Shown in pieces: positions 1-7,529 of a stretch of DNA of 64,000 nt. A model generated the notes under the pieces. That model had not been told where the DNA came from. It did no database searches and saw only the letters and a list, made by a program, of their open reading frames with translations. The translations under genes and the position numbers were made by a program. The stretch comes from UBA3792 sp964426415 (lineage in GTDB: Bacteria; Bacillota; Clostridia; Christensenellales; CAG-138), in NCBI GenBank assembly GCA_964426415.1, contig CAYRQM010000001.1, forward strand, positions 62,001 to 126,000, read 5' to 3'. Numbering within the stretch: the first letter of the stretch is position 1; each line of letters opens with the position of its first letter.

Positions 1-66
1 CAGCAGCAGCGACAGCGCGCCGACCATCAGCGATAGACCGATTCCGTTGTGCTTCCGATGTTCCAT
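1..66 (-). CDS. N-terminal fragment of a membrane protein, cut by the window edge
   Basis: Only the first 22 codons are visible (MEHRKHNGIGLSLMV...). A short basic, polar start is followed by a hydrophobic run rich in Leu, Gly and Ala, which fits a first transmembrane helix or a signal anchor. The ATG overlaps the TGA of the next gene upstream (TGATG), so it is probably translationally coupled to the SLOG-family gene at 66-539. The family cannot be identified from this fragment. Confidence 0.5.
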   Translation of the reverse strand, partial: MEHRKHNGIGLSLMVGALSLLL

Positions 67-539
67 CAGAGCTTCACGACAGGGATGCCCTTGTCCTCCG
101 CCATGCGAACGAGCTGTGCCGCGTCGCCTTTGGAATTGTGGGGCAGGTATGCGATGCAAAGATCGGATTTGTCCGCCATGCGGCGGTTGCGCTCCCGCAG
201 ACACCCGGGCAGCTTGCGCTCGGCAAGCAGATACGGCTTGTCCGCAAGCGCCAGCAGATTGCGATAGCGCTGCTTGTCCGTTTCGGAATAGGGGGCGTCC
301 TGCTTGGGGTGGGGAATGTACACCGAAAGCTGCAGCGCGGGATAGTCGCGCTTGAGCAGCAGGATCAGCTCGGCGGCAAGCAGGTCAAAGCCTTGGGCGC
401 CGCTCGTGAGAAAGGAAGTGTGGCCCGTGTTCAGCGCATCCAAAACGGCGTTTTTGAGATTCTCTCGCAAGGCGAGAAACGCAGACCCACCGACGGGCGG
501 CAGCTCCGTACTGCCCGCAAAGCAACAGACCTTATCCAT
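66..539 (-). CDS. YpsA/DUF1273-like SLOG-family protein
   Basis: The 157-residue product starts MDKVCCFAGST and ends KGIPVVKL. The early beta strand followed by a Gly/Ser-rich turn, the central LTSGAQGFDLLAAE segment and the later DLCIAYLP segment match the Rossmann-like DUF1273 (YpsA) group of the SLOG superfamily, which is thought to bind nucleotides or similar ligands. Most relatives carry a TGHR motif where this protein has AGST, so it is a divergent member. The reading frame is open further upstream, but the ATG at 539 is preferred because it overlaps the stop of the upstream phospholipase-like gene by 8 bases and gives the usual family start. It lies in a minus-strand group with a PLC-like gene before it and a membrane protein after it. 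No specific biological role is known. Confidence 0.7.
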   Translation of the reverse strand: MDKVCCFAGSTELPPVGGSAFLALRENLKNAVLDALNTGHTSFLTSGAQGFDLLAAELILLLKRDYPALQLSVYIPHPKQDAPYSETDKQRYRNLLALADKPYLLAERKLPGCLRERNRRMADKSDLCIAYLPHNSKGDAAQLVRMAEDKGIPVVKL

Positions 540-1377
540 GCTGCACTCCTTTCGCCATGGTGCGTCCATGCACCTCTTGCACCAGTATAGCATATTCCCC
601 ACGGGAAAGTCTACCCATCCAGCCCGCAGCCAACGCATCGGCGTTTGCCAGCAGCTCGGGCACGGATTCGCTGCGCGTGTGCGCGCTGTCCCAAGGCGCC
701 GCCCAAGCATGGTGCGCAAGGTTCAGACAATCGGTTTCGTCGGTGCGCGCACCCATCAAAAAGAACGCGCTCAAAAGCCCTTCCTTGCGAATAAGACGCT
801 CTATCGGCAGCAGACACTTGCGCTTGCGTCCGTTGGGATCGCGCAAAATGCGGAGTGCGCGCCAAAACTTCTTGGCGCTGCGGGCATACGCGCCCGAAAC
901 GTCCGCCTGCATCGTGTCCTTTGAAACGGCGGTCAACAGCGCGTCCACCGCATCGACGGCGGGACAGCGCAAAAGCATTGCGTCAAACGGCGTCGTATCC
1001 TTGCTTTGCGCATAGATGCACGCGTCGATGTCGCCCTCAAAACGGGTGTGGTCGATCCCGCTGTGGTGCGCCTCTACATAGGGGTGCAGCGTGCTGTCCA
1101 GCGCCATGTGGGTGAGAAACCCGTATAGATATGGCGTCGTGTCCGCGTCGGCGTGACAAAGCAGCGCGGCAAGCAGGTCGCCGCAGTCCAGCGCGTGCAG
1201 GCGGTTGCCGTGCTTCTTTTGCGGCGGAATGAACGGCGTCGGCGGCAGGCGGTCAAAGAAATACACGTCGGGGCCGAGACAGCCCAACGCGAACAGGAAA
1301 AGATTTTGTTCGGTGACGACGCCGAGCCGCTTGCCGAGCGCGTAGCCGAACGCGAGATGGGTGCAAATATATGGCAT
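532..1377 (-). CDS. Zinc-dependent phospholipase C family protein
   Basis: The 281-residue product starts MPYICTHLAFGYALGKRL and carries the scattered histidines and aspartates typical of the zinc-dependent phospholipase C/S1-P1 fold seen in many clostridial proteins: THLAFG near the start, CLGPDVYFF, a His near residue 60, YGFLTHMALDSTLHPYVE and a later HHAWAAPWD. There is no signal peptide, so it probably acts in the cytoplasm, unlike secreted alpha-toxins. The true substrate is unknown. The start is either the ATG at 1377 or the ATG at 1383. No Shine-Dalgarno precedes either one, and a TATAAT hexamer lies directly upstream, so a leaderless transcript starting at 1377 is possible. Its 3' end overlaps the SLOG-family gene. 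Confidence 0.75.
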   Translation of the reverse strand: MPYICTHLAFGYALGKRLGVVTEQNLFLFALGCLGPDVYFFDRLPPTPFIPPQKKHGNRLHALDCGDLLAALLCHADADTTPYLYGFLTHMALDSTLHPYVEAHHSGIDHTRFEGDIDACIYAQSKDTTPFDAMLLRCPAVDAVDALLTAVSKDTMQADVSGAYARSAKKFWRALRILRDPNGRKRKCLLPIERLIRKEGLLSAFFLMGARTDETDCLNLAHHAWAAPWDSAHTRSESVPELLANADALAAGWMGRLSRGEYAILVQEVHGRTMAKGVQHG

Positions 1378-1383
1378 ACCCAT

Positions 1384-1389
1384 ATTATA
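1384..1389 (-). promoter_or_regulatory. Minus-10 box (TATAAT) abutting the PLC-like gene start
   Basis: A perfect TATAAT on the minus strand ends directly before ATGGGTATG. The seventh base after the hexamer is the A of the ATG at 1377, so transcription would begin at or within the start codon. The best minus-35 match (ATGCAA, 16 bases away) is weak. Confidence 0.5.
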
Positions 1390-1527
1390 CCGTATTTTCC
1401 GAAATTTGCATCCCTTTTGTCTCGGCTTTTTTATCTTTTTGTAAACGAAATGCAAAATCACACCCAAATCCGCGGGAACATGGTAGAATGAGCGCAGAAT
1501 ATAACGACGCTTTGAGGAGTGTACGCC

Positions 1528-2415
1528 ATGAAACGAATCAAAAATCGCAGACGCGTTCTGCGCATCCATAATCCCATCGGCTTCTCGCTGCTCTGCTGCG
1601 CGTGCATCTTGGTGCTGGCGCTGATCGGCGTGGGCATTTGGGCATTGGTGGTTTACGGGCCCGACATGGCGCGCTGCGTCAAGTCCGAAATTGCAGGCGC
1701 GGCAGACGCCACCGCAGCGCCCACCTATACGCCCGAGCCGACCGCGACGTCAACCGCGTCCACCGACCCGAACGCTGCCGAAACGCCCAACGCGACGACG
1801 CCCGCTGAAGCCACCGAAACCGCGACGCCCGAAGCGGCGGCGACCGAATCGCCCGTCATCCAAACCGCCGACCCGAACGCGCCGCTGTACGGCTACACCA
1901 TCGGGCTGGATCCCACCCGCGACGGCGATTCCAAGTACGACGCGGAATGCGCATACAACTTGCAGCTCGCACAAGAGCTGCAGGCGTATCTGGAGAGCAA
2001 GGGCGCAACGGTCATCGTGACCCGCGACGACAACGACAGCTCCGTTTCCAACGACAAGCGTGCCGACATCATCGACGAAGCGTCGTGCAACATCGCGCTG
2101 CGTCTGATGTGCAACCACATCTCGTCCTCGTCGTCCGGCTGCTATGTGCAGACCAGCAGCCGTTACGAGTCCATGGGCAAAGCGTTCATCGACACCTATT
2201 CCGACATGACGGGCATCAAGAAGCAGGCGGGCAAGAGCAGCGGCTGGGAAAAGAAATCCGACGCCGTGGGCAAGCAAACCCATTGTCCCACCATCATGCT
2301 CATTCTGGGCAACTGGGACAACAAGAGCGAACGCGCAAATATGCAGGACGACGCGTTCCGTCGGACGATGATCGAAGCCATCTACCAAGGTCTTTTGGAC
2401 GCGCTGACCCAATAG
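1528..2415 (+). CDS. Membrane-anchored amidase_3-fold protein lacking catalytic residues
   Basis: The 295-residue product has a basic N terminus, one transmembrane helix (about residues 18-43), a Thr/Pro/Ala/Glu linker (about 55-118) and a C-terminal domain (120-295) laid out like an N-acetylmuramoyl-L-alanine amidase. The framework is recognisable: LDPTRDG where active enzymes have DPGHGG, AECAYNLQLA, VTRDDND, then LRLMCN where active enzymes have SIHAN, and PTIMLILGN where they have a VE-G segment. Both zinc-binding histidines are therefore replaced (by Arg131 or its neighbour and by Met194), and the catalytic glutamate is Ile259. Only Glu140 of the zinc site seems kept. It is probably a wall-binding or regulatory pseudo-enzyme facing outward. 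ATG 1528 follows GAGGAG by 8 bases; an in-frame GTG at 1519 overlaps that site and is less likely. Confidence 0.75.
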   Translation: MKRIKNRRRVLRIHNPIGFSLLCCACILVLALIGVGIWALVVYGPDMARCVKSEIAGAADATAAPTYTPEPTATSTASTDPNAAETPNATTPAEATETATPEAAATESPVIQTADPNAPLYGYTIGLDPTRDGDSKYDAECAYNLQLAQELQAYLESKGATVIVTRDDNDSSVSNDKRADIIDEASCNIALRLMCNHISSSSSGCYVQTSSRYESMGKAFIDTYSDMTGIKKQAGKSSGWEKKSDAVGKQTHCPTIMLILGNWDNKSERANMQDDAFRRTMIEAIYQGLLDALTQ

Positions 2416-2419
2416 AACC

Positions 2420-2932
2420 ATGCAGTACCGACTGGTCTATTCCCTCGCCTGTGCCGAGGACGATACCGAACAACAGCGTGCCGAACAGCAGGCGCAGATC
2501 GACGCGTACTTCGATGCATACGCGCCCGCGCAGCAGCGGCTGTCCAAGGCGTTTCGCGCCAAGTTTGAGGACGGCGTGTTCAACGGATTTGTGCTGCGCG
2601 GCGTTGCGCTGCTCCCCAAAGCGGGAAATGCAGCGCGCCGCGTGGTCTTGACCGTCGAGGAGTGGGAGCCGCACGTCGGCGCCCGCATCTACCAAATCAC
2701 CTATCGCGGCGTCACGTCCTTTTGCGCCGACTTTTCTTCCGTGGAGGGGCTTTGCGTCTTTCAGTCCGAAGTGCTGCCCTGCGGCGACGGCGTTTCCCAC
2801 GAATTTTTGTTTGAAACGCAAAGCGGACAGACCGCCACCCTGCGGGTGGAATGCGCCCGCATCGGATTGAATATAGAGAATGGAGCTGCGGAACGCGGCG
2901 AACATTCTGCGTGTGCACACAACCCTGCATAG
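2420..2932 (+). CDS. Hypothetical protein, possibly DUF4085-like
   Basis: This 170-residue soluble protein begins MQYRLVYSLA, has a charged Gln/Glu/Ala-rich helical N-terminal third and a beta-rich remainder (VVLTVEEWEPHVG, IYQITYRGV). The layout faintly resembles DUF4085-type proteins, but I cannot assign a function. It starts 4 bases after the stop of the pseudo-amidase gene without a clear ribosome site, so it is probably translated by coupling in a two-gene operon. The Gly/Ala/Glu-rich last 20 residues look unstructured. Confidence 0.6.
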   Translation: MQYRLVYSLACAEDDTEQQRAEQQAQIDAYFDAYAPAQQRLSKAFRAKFEDGVFNGFVLRGVALLPKAGNAARRVVLTVEEWEPHVGARIYQITYRGVTSFCADFSSVEGLCVFQSEVLPCGDGVSHEFLFETQSGQTATLRVECARIGLNIENGAAERGEHSACAHNPA

Positions 2933-3136
2933 GTGCGGGAGCGATGCGCAGCATCGCCGAGGAGCAAAGCGACGAGCGGCGCAGTCCGCGCCGGTTTCTA
3001 GGTATGCAGCTGACTCTTGCGGCGTGCTGTAATCGTGCGAAGCACGTCAATCAGCTTTTACGCGCAAGGCGCGCTACCCAATGCAGCCGCCATCATCGTT
3101 TGTAACTTGTACACACAAGCAGCACCGCCCCACGCG

Positions 3137-3213
3137 GTCATTCTGAGGCATGGAAAGTGCCGAAGAATCTCCCGCTTACACGCGAGATCCTTCGCCGAAG
3201 CTCAGGATGACAA
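3137..3213 (+). repeat. Intergenic repeat, type 2, copy A
   Basis: This 77-bp block starts GGTCATTCTGAGGC and ends CTCAGGATGACA, and contains an internal imperfect inverted repeat (GAAGAATCT against AGATCCTTC). The reverse complement of 49652-49726 matches it over almost the full length. It lies in a 500-bp gap (2933-3438) without any gene I can support. Confidence 0.85.
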
Positions 3214-3236
3214 CGGGGGCGTATTGCGTCCCTTTC

Positions 3237-3352
3237 CCGAAAACCGTGTACACGGGTTACCCGCAAAAGGTTGGTAGCGCCGCGTAGGCGTTGCGAAGGC
3301 GTTTACAACCGAACAGCCGTAGCGAGGGCGTGACCTTTTGCGGAGAGGAGGC
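3237..3352 (+). repeat. Intergenic repeat, type 1, copy A
   Basis: About 116 bp running from the CCGAAAACCGTGTACACGG end to CTTTTGCGGAGAGGA. Its reverse complement is nearly identical to 49313-49430. Shorter partial copies of the same unit lie at 49455-49491, 49500-49556 and 49769-49797. I see no coding potential and no transposase. Confidence 0.85.
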
Positions 3353-3365
3353 GCGACGGAGCAGA

Positions 3366-3397
3366 CGCACGGCACTTTCCGCAGAAAGTGCCGTGCG
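3366..3397. repeat. Perfect 14-bp inverted repeat with a 4-base loop
   Basis: The arms CGCACGGCACTTTC and GAAAGTGCCGTGCG flank the loop CGCA. No T-run follows, so it is not a typical intrinsic terminator for either strand. It sits about 40 bp before the ileS promoter and reuses the AAAGTGCCG word found in repeat type 2. Confidence 0.8.
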
Positions 3398-3438
3398 TTA
3401 CGCGGAGTCCGCGCCTCCGACGCATCGGCTTTTTCCCC

Positions 3439-3467
3439 TTTACAAATCGCGCACAAGCGGTTATAAT
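3439..3467 (+). promoter_or_regulatory. ileS promoter
   Basis: TTTACA (3439-3444) and TATAAT (3462-3467) are separated by 17 bp, giving a strong sigma-A type promoter directly upstream of the T-box leader. Confidence 0.85.
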
Positions 3468-3474
3468 ATAAAAG

Positions 3475-3690
3475 AAAACGTTGAACGGGACGGGTCTGTG
3501 TTATAAGTTTTCAGCGAACCGCGACGGTGCAAGGCGGCAATGGCGGCACAGACGATCACCCGTGAGTGGGGCGATGAACCGAGTAGTCGCTTCCGTGCGC
3601 CTCGCGTTAAGGGGCTTGAGTGGGCATTTTGCCAACCGAGGTGGTACCGCGGAGCGTCGCTTCGTCCTCTATGGACGGGACGTTTTATTT
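3475..3690 (+). promoter_or_regulatory. T-box leader of ileS
   Basis: The conserved T-box word AGGTGGTACCGCG is at 3639-3651. It is followed by a terminator-type stem (CGTCC, loop TCTAT, GGACG, about 3653-3683) and a T-rich tract. Upstream lies a long structured leader that should hold stem I and the isoleucine specifier. By family knowledge, uncharged tRNA-Ile stabilises the antiterminator and raises ileS expression. I did not assign the specifier loop with certainty. Confidence 0.9.
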
Positions 3691-3703
3691 TTTAGGAGGC
3701 GTT

Positions 3704-6700
3704 ATGTACAAGAAAGTTCCTACCGACATGGATTTTGTTTCCCGCGAGAAAGAAACGCTCGCATTTTGGAAAGAGAAGCAAGTATTCGAAAAAAGCGTTG
3801 CATTGCGCAAGGGCTGTCCTGCCTTTACGTTTTTTGACGGCCCGCCCACCGCGAATGGCAAGCCGCATATCGGGCACGTTTTGACCCGCAGCATCAAAGA
3901 CTTAATCCCCCGTTACAAGACGATGAAGGGATACGACGTCCTGCGCAAAGCGGGCTGGGACACCCATGGTCTGCCCGTCGAGTTGGAGGTTGAGAAGACG
4001 CTCAAGCTGGACGGCAAGGAGCAGATCGAAGCCTACGGCGTCGAGTCCTTCATCAAGGAATGCAAGAATTCCGTGTGGAAATACGAAGGCCAATGGCAGG
4101 AGATGTCCGACCGCGTGGGCTATTGGGTCGACATGAAAGACCCGTATGTGACCTACCACGACGACTATATCGAGTCCGAATGGTGGGCGCTTAAGACGAT
4201 TTTCGACAAGGGACTTTTGTACAAGGGACACAAGATTGTGCCCTATTGCCCGCGCTGCGGGACGGCGCTTGCCAGCCATGAGGTGGCGCAAGGCTATCAC
4301 GACGTGAAGGAAACGTCGGCAATTGCCAAGTTCCGCTCCAAGGCCGACCCCACCGTACAATTTTTGGCATGGACGACGACGCCTTGGACGCTGCCGTCCA
4401 ACGTGGCGCTGTGCGTCAACGCGCACGAGACGTACGTCAAGGCGAAGAAGGACGGCGAAACCTACATCTTGGCGGAGGCGCTGACAGCGTCCGTGCTGGG
4501 CGAGGACGCCGAAATCTTGGATCGCTTCTTGGGCGCGGCGCTGGAGGGCATGGAGTATGAGCCGCTGTTCGATCTGCCGGTATCGTTTGGCAACAAGAAG
4601 GGCTATCGCGTCGTGTCCGACGATTACGTCACGCTGACCGACGGCACGGGCATCGTGCATACCGCACCCGCATTCGGCGAGGACGACAACCGCGTGGGCA
4701 AGGCATGGGATTTGCCTTTTGTGCAGTTTGTCAACGCGTCGGGCCATATGACGGGCGGTACGCCTTGGGACGGGCTGTTCGTCAAGGACGCCGACCGCCC
4801 CATCTTGGACGCGCTGCGCGCTTCCCACAAGCTCTTTCGGGCGCTGCCGTTCGAGCACAGCTATCCGTTCTGCTGGCGCTGCGACACGCCGCTGATCTAC
4901 TACGCCCGCGAGAGCTGGTTCATCAAGATGACCGCCGTCAAGGACAAGCTGATTGCGTTCAATCGTTCGGTCAACTGGATTCCCGAAACCATCCGCGACG
5001 GACGCATGGGCAATTTCTTGGAAAATGTCATCGACTGGGGCGTTTCCCGCGAACGGTATTGGGGCACGCCGCTGCCGGTGTGGACGTGCGCGTGCGGCCA
5101 CATCCATGTGATTGGCAGCAAGGCGGAGCTGCGCGCCATGGCGCCCGACTGTCCCGCCGATATCGAGCTGCACAAGCCCTACATCGACGCGGTGCATGTG
5201 GTCTGCCCCGTTTGCGGCAAGACCATGAAGCGCGAACCCGTCGTGATTGACTGCTGGTTCGACAGCGGTTCCATGCCGTTTGCGCAATGGCACTATCCGT
5301 TCGAGCATCAAGCCGAATTCGAACGCCGCTATCCTGCCGCGTTCATTTCCGAAGCCGTGGATCAGACCCGCGGCTGGTTCTACACGCTGCTGGCAATCTC
5401 GGCGTGCCTGTTCGACCGTGCGCCGTTCGAAAACTGCCTTGTGCTGGGGCTCGTTTGCGACAAGGACGGCAAAAAGATGAGCAAGCACATCGGCAACGTC
5501 GTGGCGCCTGCCGACGTGTTGGACAAGCAGGGCGCCGACGCGGTGCGCTGGTATTTCTATACCGCGTCCGCACCGTGGCTGCCGTCGCGCTTTTCCGGGG
5601 ACGCCGTTTCCGAATCGCAGCGCAAGTTCATGAGCACGTTTTGGAACACCTACGCGTTTTACGCGCTGTATGCCGACATCGACGGCTTCGACCCGACCGC
5701 CCATACGCTGGTGGAGGAGAACCTTTCGCTGATGGATCGCTGGATTCTCAGCCGCCTGCAAACGCTGGTGCAGTCGGTGGATTCCAACTTGGACGCGTTC
5801 CGCATCACCGAGGCGGGGCGTGCGCTGCAAGCGTTTGTGGACGACCTGAGCAACTGGTATGTGCGCCGCTGCCGCGACCGCTATTGGGGCGCCGAGATGA
5901 CGCCCGACAAGGAAGCCGCCTACATGACGCTCTATACGGCGCTCAAAACCTTGACGCTCACCGCCGCGCCGTTTGTTCCGTTTATGACGGAAGAAATCTA
6001 TCAAAACATCGTTCGTTCGGTGGACAAGGACGCGCCGCTGTCGGTGCATCTGTGTGACTTCCCCGTTGCCGAGCCGCGCTTCTTGGACGAAACCTTAGAA
6101 GCGAATATGGCGCGGGTGCTGGATATTGTGGTGTTGGGCAGAAGCGCCCGCAACACCGCCGCGCAAAAGATTCGGCAGCCCCTTGCGTGCATGTATGTGC
6201 AGGGCAAGCCGATGGACGAGCAGGCGCGCCGCATCATCGAGGAGGAGCTGAACGTCAAGCGCGTCGTGTTCGTCGAGGACGCGTCGTCGTTTTTGTCGTA
6301 TCGGTGCAAGCCGCAGCTTCGGACGCTGGGGCCGCGCTACGGCAAGCTGCTGCAAAAGATCAGCGCACATTTGGCACAAGACGGCGTCGGCGACGCCATC
6401 GTGCAAAAACATCTTGCGGGCGCGCCGTACACGGTGACGCTGGAAGGTGTGGAAGTCGTACTGGAACAGGACGACGTACTGGTCTCGGCACAACAGAAGG
6501 CGGGACTGGTTTCGGAGAGCGACCGCGGCGTGACCGTGGTGCTGGATACCAATTTGACGCCCGCGCTCATTGAAGAGGGCTTTGTGCGCGAGCTGGTAAG
6601 CAAGCTGCAAACGATGCGCAAGGAGGCGGGCTTTGAGGTCGCCGACCACATCCGCATCGGGGTACGCGGCAGCGAATCGGTCTATGCATTGATAGAAAAG

Positions 6701-6919
6701 TACGGTGCATCGATTTGTTCGGATACGTTGGGGGACGCGCTTTCGACGTCGCTGTCGGGCTACACAAAGGCTTGGGACATCAATGGAGACGAAGTGACCT
6801 TATCGGTCGACAAAATAAATAGGGAGAATAAGGGAGACAACAATGCGAATACTGATTGTGGAGGACGAGCGCCATTTGGCGAACACCCTCAAGGAGATGC
6901 TGCGAGTAAATCGATTTGA
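3704..6919 (+). CDS. ileS: Isoleucyl-tRNA synthetase
   Basis: IleRS attaches isoleucine to tRNA-Ile in the cytoplasm. The 1071-residue product carries the class I signatures HIGH (residues 55-58, within NGKPHIGHVL) and KMSKH (591-595), the large editing domain between them and a C-terminal anticodon-binding domain. Its length and sequence resemble the long, eukaryote-like IleS2 type common in Clostridia. ATG 3704 is chosen because AGGAGG lies 4 bases upstream, just past the T-box terminator. The normal C terminus should be near VTLSVDKI, but the frame stays open for about 35 further residues and runs 77 bases into the response-regulator gene in another frame. That tail (GDNNANTDCGGRAPFGEH...) looks unrelated to the family. 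Confidence 0.95.
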   Translation: MYKKVPTDMDFVSREKETLAFWKEKQVFEKSVALRKGCPAFTFFDGPPTANGKPHIGHVLTRSIKDLIPRYKTMKGYDVLRKAGWDTHGLPVELEVEKTLKLDGKEQIEAYGVESFIKECKNSVWKYEGQWQEMSDRVGYWVDMKDPYVTYHDDYIESEWWALKTIFDKGLLYKGHKIVPYCPRCGTALASHEVAQGYHDVKETSAIAKFRSKADPTVQFLAWTTTPWTLPSNVALCVNAHETYVKAKKDGETYILAEALTASVLGEDAEILDRFLGAALEGMEYEPLFDLPVSFGNKKGYRVVSDDYVTLTDGTGIVHTAPAFGEDDNRVGKAWDLPFVQFVNASGHMTGGTPWDGLFVKDADRPILDALRASHKLFRALPFEHSYPFCWRCDTPLIYYARESWFIKMTAVKDKLIAFNRSVNWIPETIRDGRMGNFLENVIDWGVSRERYWGTPLPVWTCACGHIHVIGSKAELRAMAPDCPADIELHKPYIDAVHVVCPVCGKTMKREPVVIDCWFDSGSMPFAQWHYPFEHQAEFERRYPAAFISEAVDQTRGWFYTLLAISACLFDRAPFENCLVLGLVCDKDGKKMSKHIGNVVAPADVLDKQGADAVRWYFYTASAPWLPSRFSGDAVSESQRKFMSTFWNTYAFYALYADIDGFDPTAHTLVEENLSLMDRWILSRLQTLVQSVDSNLDAFRITEAGRALQAFVDDLSNWYVRRCRDRYWGAEMTPDKEAAYMTLYTALKTLTLTAAPFVPFMTEEIYQNIVRSVDKDAPLSVHLCDFPVAEPRFLDETLEANMARVLDIVVLGRSARNTAAQKIRQPLACMYVQGKPMDEQARRIIEEELNVKRVVFVEDASSFLSYRCKPQLRTLGPRYGKLLQKISAHLAQDGVGDAIVQKHLAGAPYTVTLEGVEVVLEQDDVLVSAQQKAGLVSESDRGVTVVLDTNLTPALIEEGFVRELVSKLQTMRKEAGFEVADHIRIGVRGSESVYALIEKYGASICSDTLGDALSTSLSGYTKAWDINGDEVTLSVDKINRENKGDNNANTDCGGRAPFGEHPQGDAASKSI

Positions 6920-7529
6920 CAGCGACATTTGCCTTGACGGGGAGACGGGACTGGAGCACGCGATGACGGGCGCGTACGATCTGATCATTATGGACGTGAT
7001 GCTGCCCAAGATGAATGGCTTTTCCATCGTGGACAGGCTGCGCCGCGAGAAGATTGCAACACCCGTGTTGCTTTTGACGGCGCGCTCCAATCTGGAGGAT
7101 CGGGTGCGCGGCTTGGATTTGGGCGCGGACTACTACCTGACCAAGCCGTTTGAGGCGTCGGAGCTGCTGGCGTGCGTGCGCGCACTGCTGCGGCGGCACG
7201 GCGAAGTGCTTATGGACGAGGTGACGTTTGGCGATCTGACGCTGAACAAATCCACCTGTGAGCTTTGCTGCGGCGACCAATCCGTTCGGCTTGGCAAGAA
7301 GGAATTTTCCGTCATGTACATTTTGCTCACCAGCGGCAGCGTCGTGGTCAGTAAGGAACAGCTCCTGCTGCGGGCGTGGGGCTGCGACACCGAGGCGGAG
7401 GACAACAACGTCGAGGTGTACATCTCGTTCCTGCGCAAAAAGCTGCGCTATCTCGGAACCCATGTGCAGATCGTCACGCTGCGCAAATTTGGCTATCGTT
7501 TGCAGGACGCCAAAGAGGGAGAGGCATGA
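6843..7529 (+). CDS. OmpR/PhoB-family response regulator
   Basis: The 228-residue DNA-binding regulator has a receiver domain (about 1-120) with the acidic pair Glu7-Asp8, phosphorylated Asp51 (in LIIMDVMLPKMNG), Thr79 and Lys101 (LTKPFE). A winged-helix trans_reg_C domain follows (about 125-222, KEFSVMYILL, VEVYISFLRKKL, TLRKFGYRL). ATG 6843 follows AAGGGAGA by a normal distance. It overlaps the 3' end of ileS by 77 bases and its own TGA overlaps the kinase start (ATGA), so ileS, regulator and kinase may form one transcript. The stimulus cannot be read from the sequence. Confidence 0.93.
   Translation: MRILIVEDERHLANTLKEMLRVNRFDSDICLDGETGLEHAMTGAYDLIIMDVMLPKMNGFSIVDRLRREKIATPVLLLTARSNLEDRVRGLDLGADYYLTKPFEASELLACVRALLRRHGEVLMDEVTFGDLTLNKSTCELCCGDQSVRLGKKEFSVMYILLTSGSVVVSKEQLLLRAWGCDTEAEDNNVEVYISFLRKKLRYLGTHVQIVTLRKFGYRLQDAKEGEA

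Noticed and set aside
2933..3130. Small protein genes in the gap before ileS
   Set aside because: Short frames exist in several phases but none has a ribosome site or sensible composition; the stretch looks like repeat debris.
3902..6049. Long open frame of more than 700 codons antisense to ileS
   Set aside because: It mirrors the codon pattern of ileS in a GC-rich genome, has no ribosome site and no recognisable domains; a shadow.
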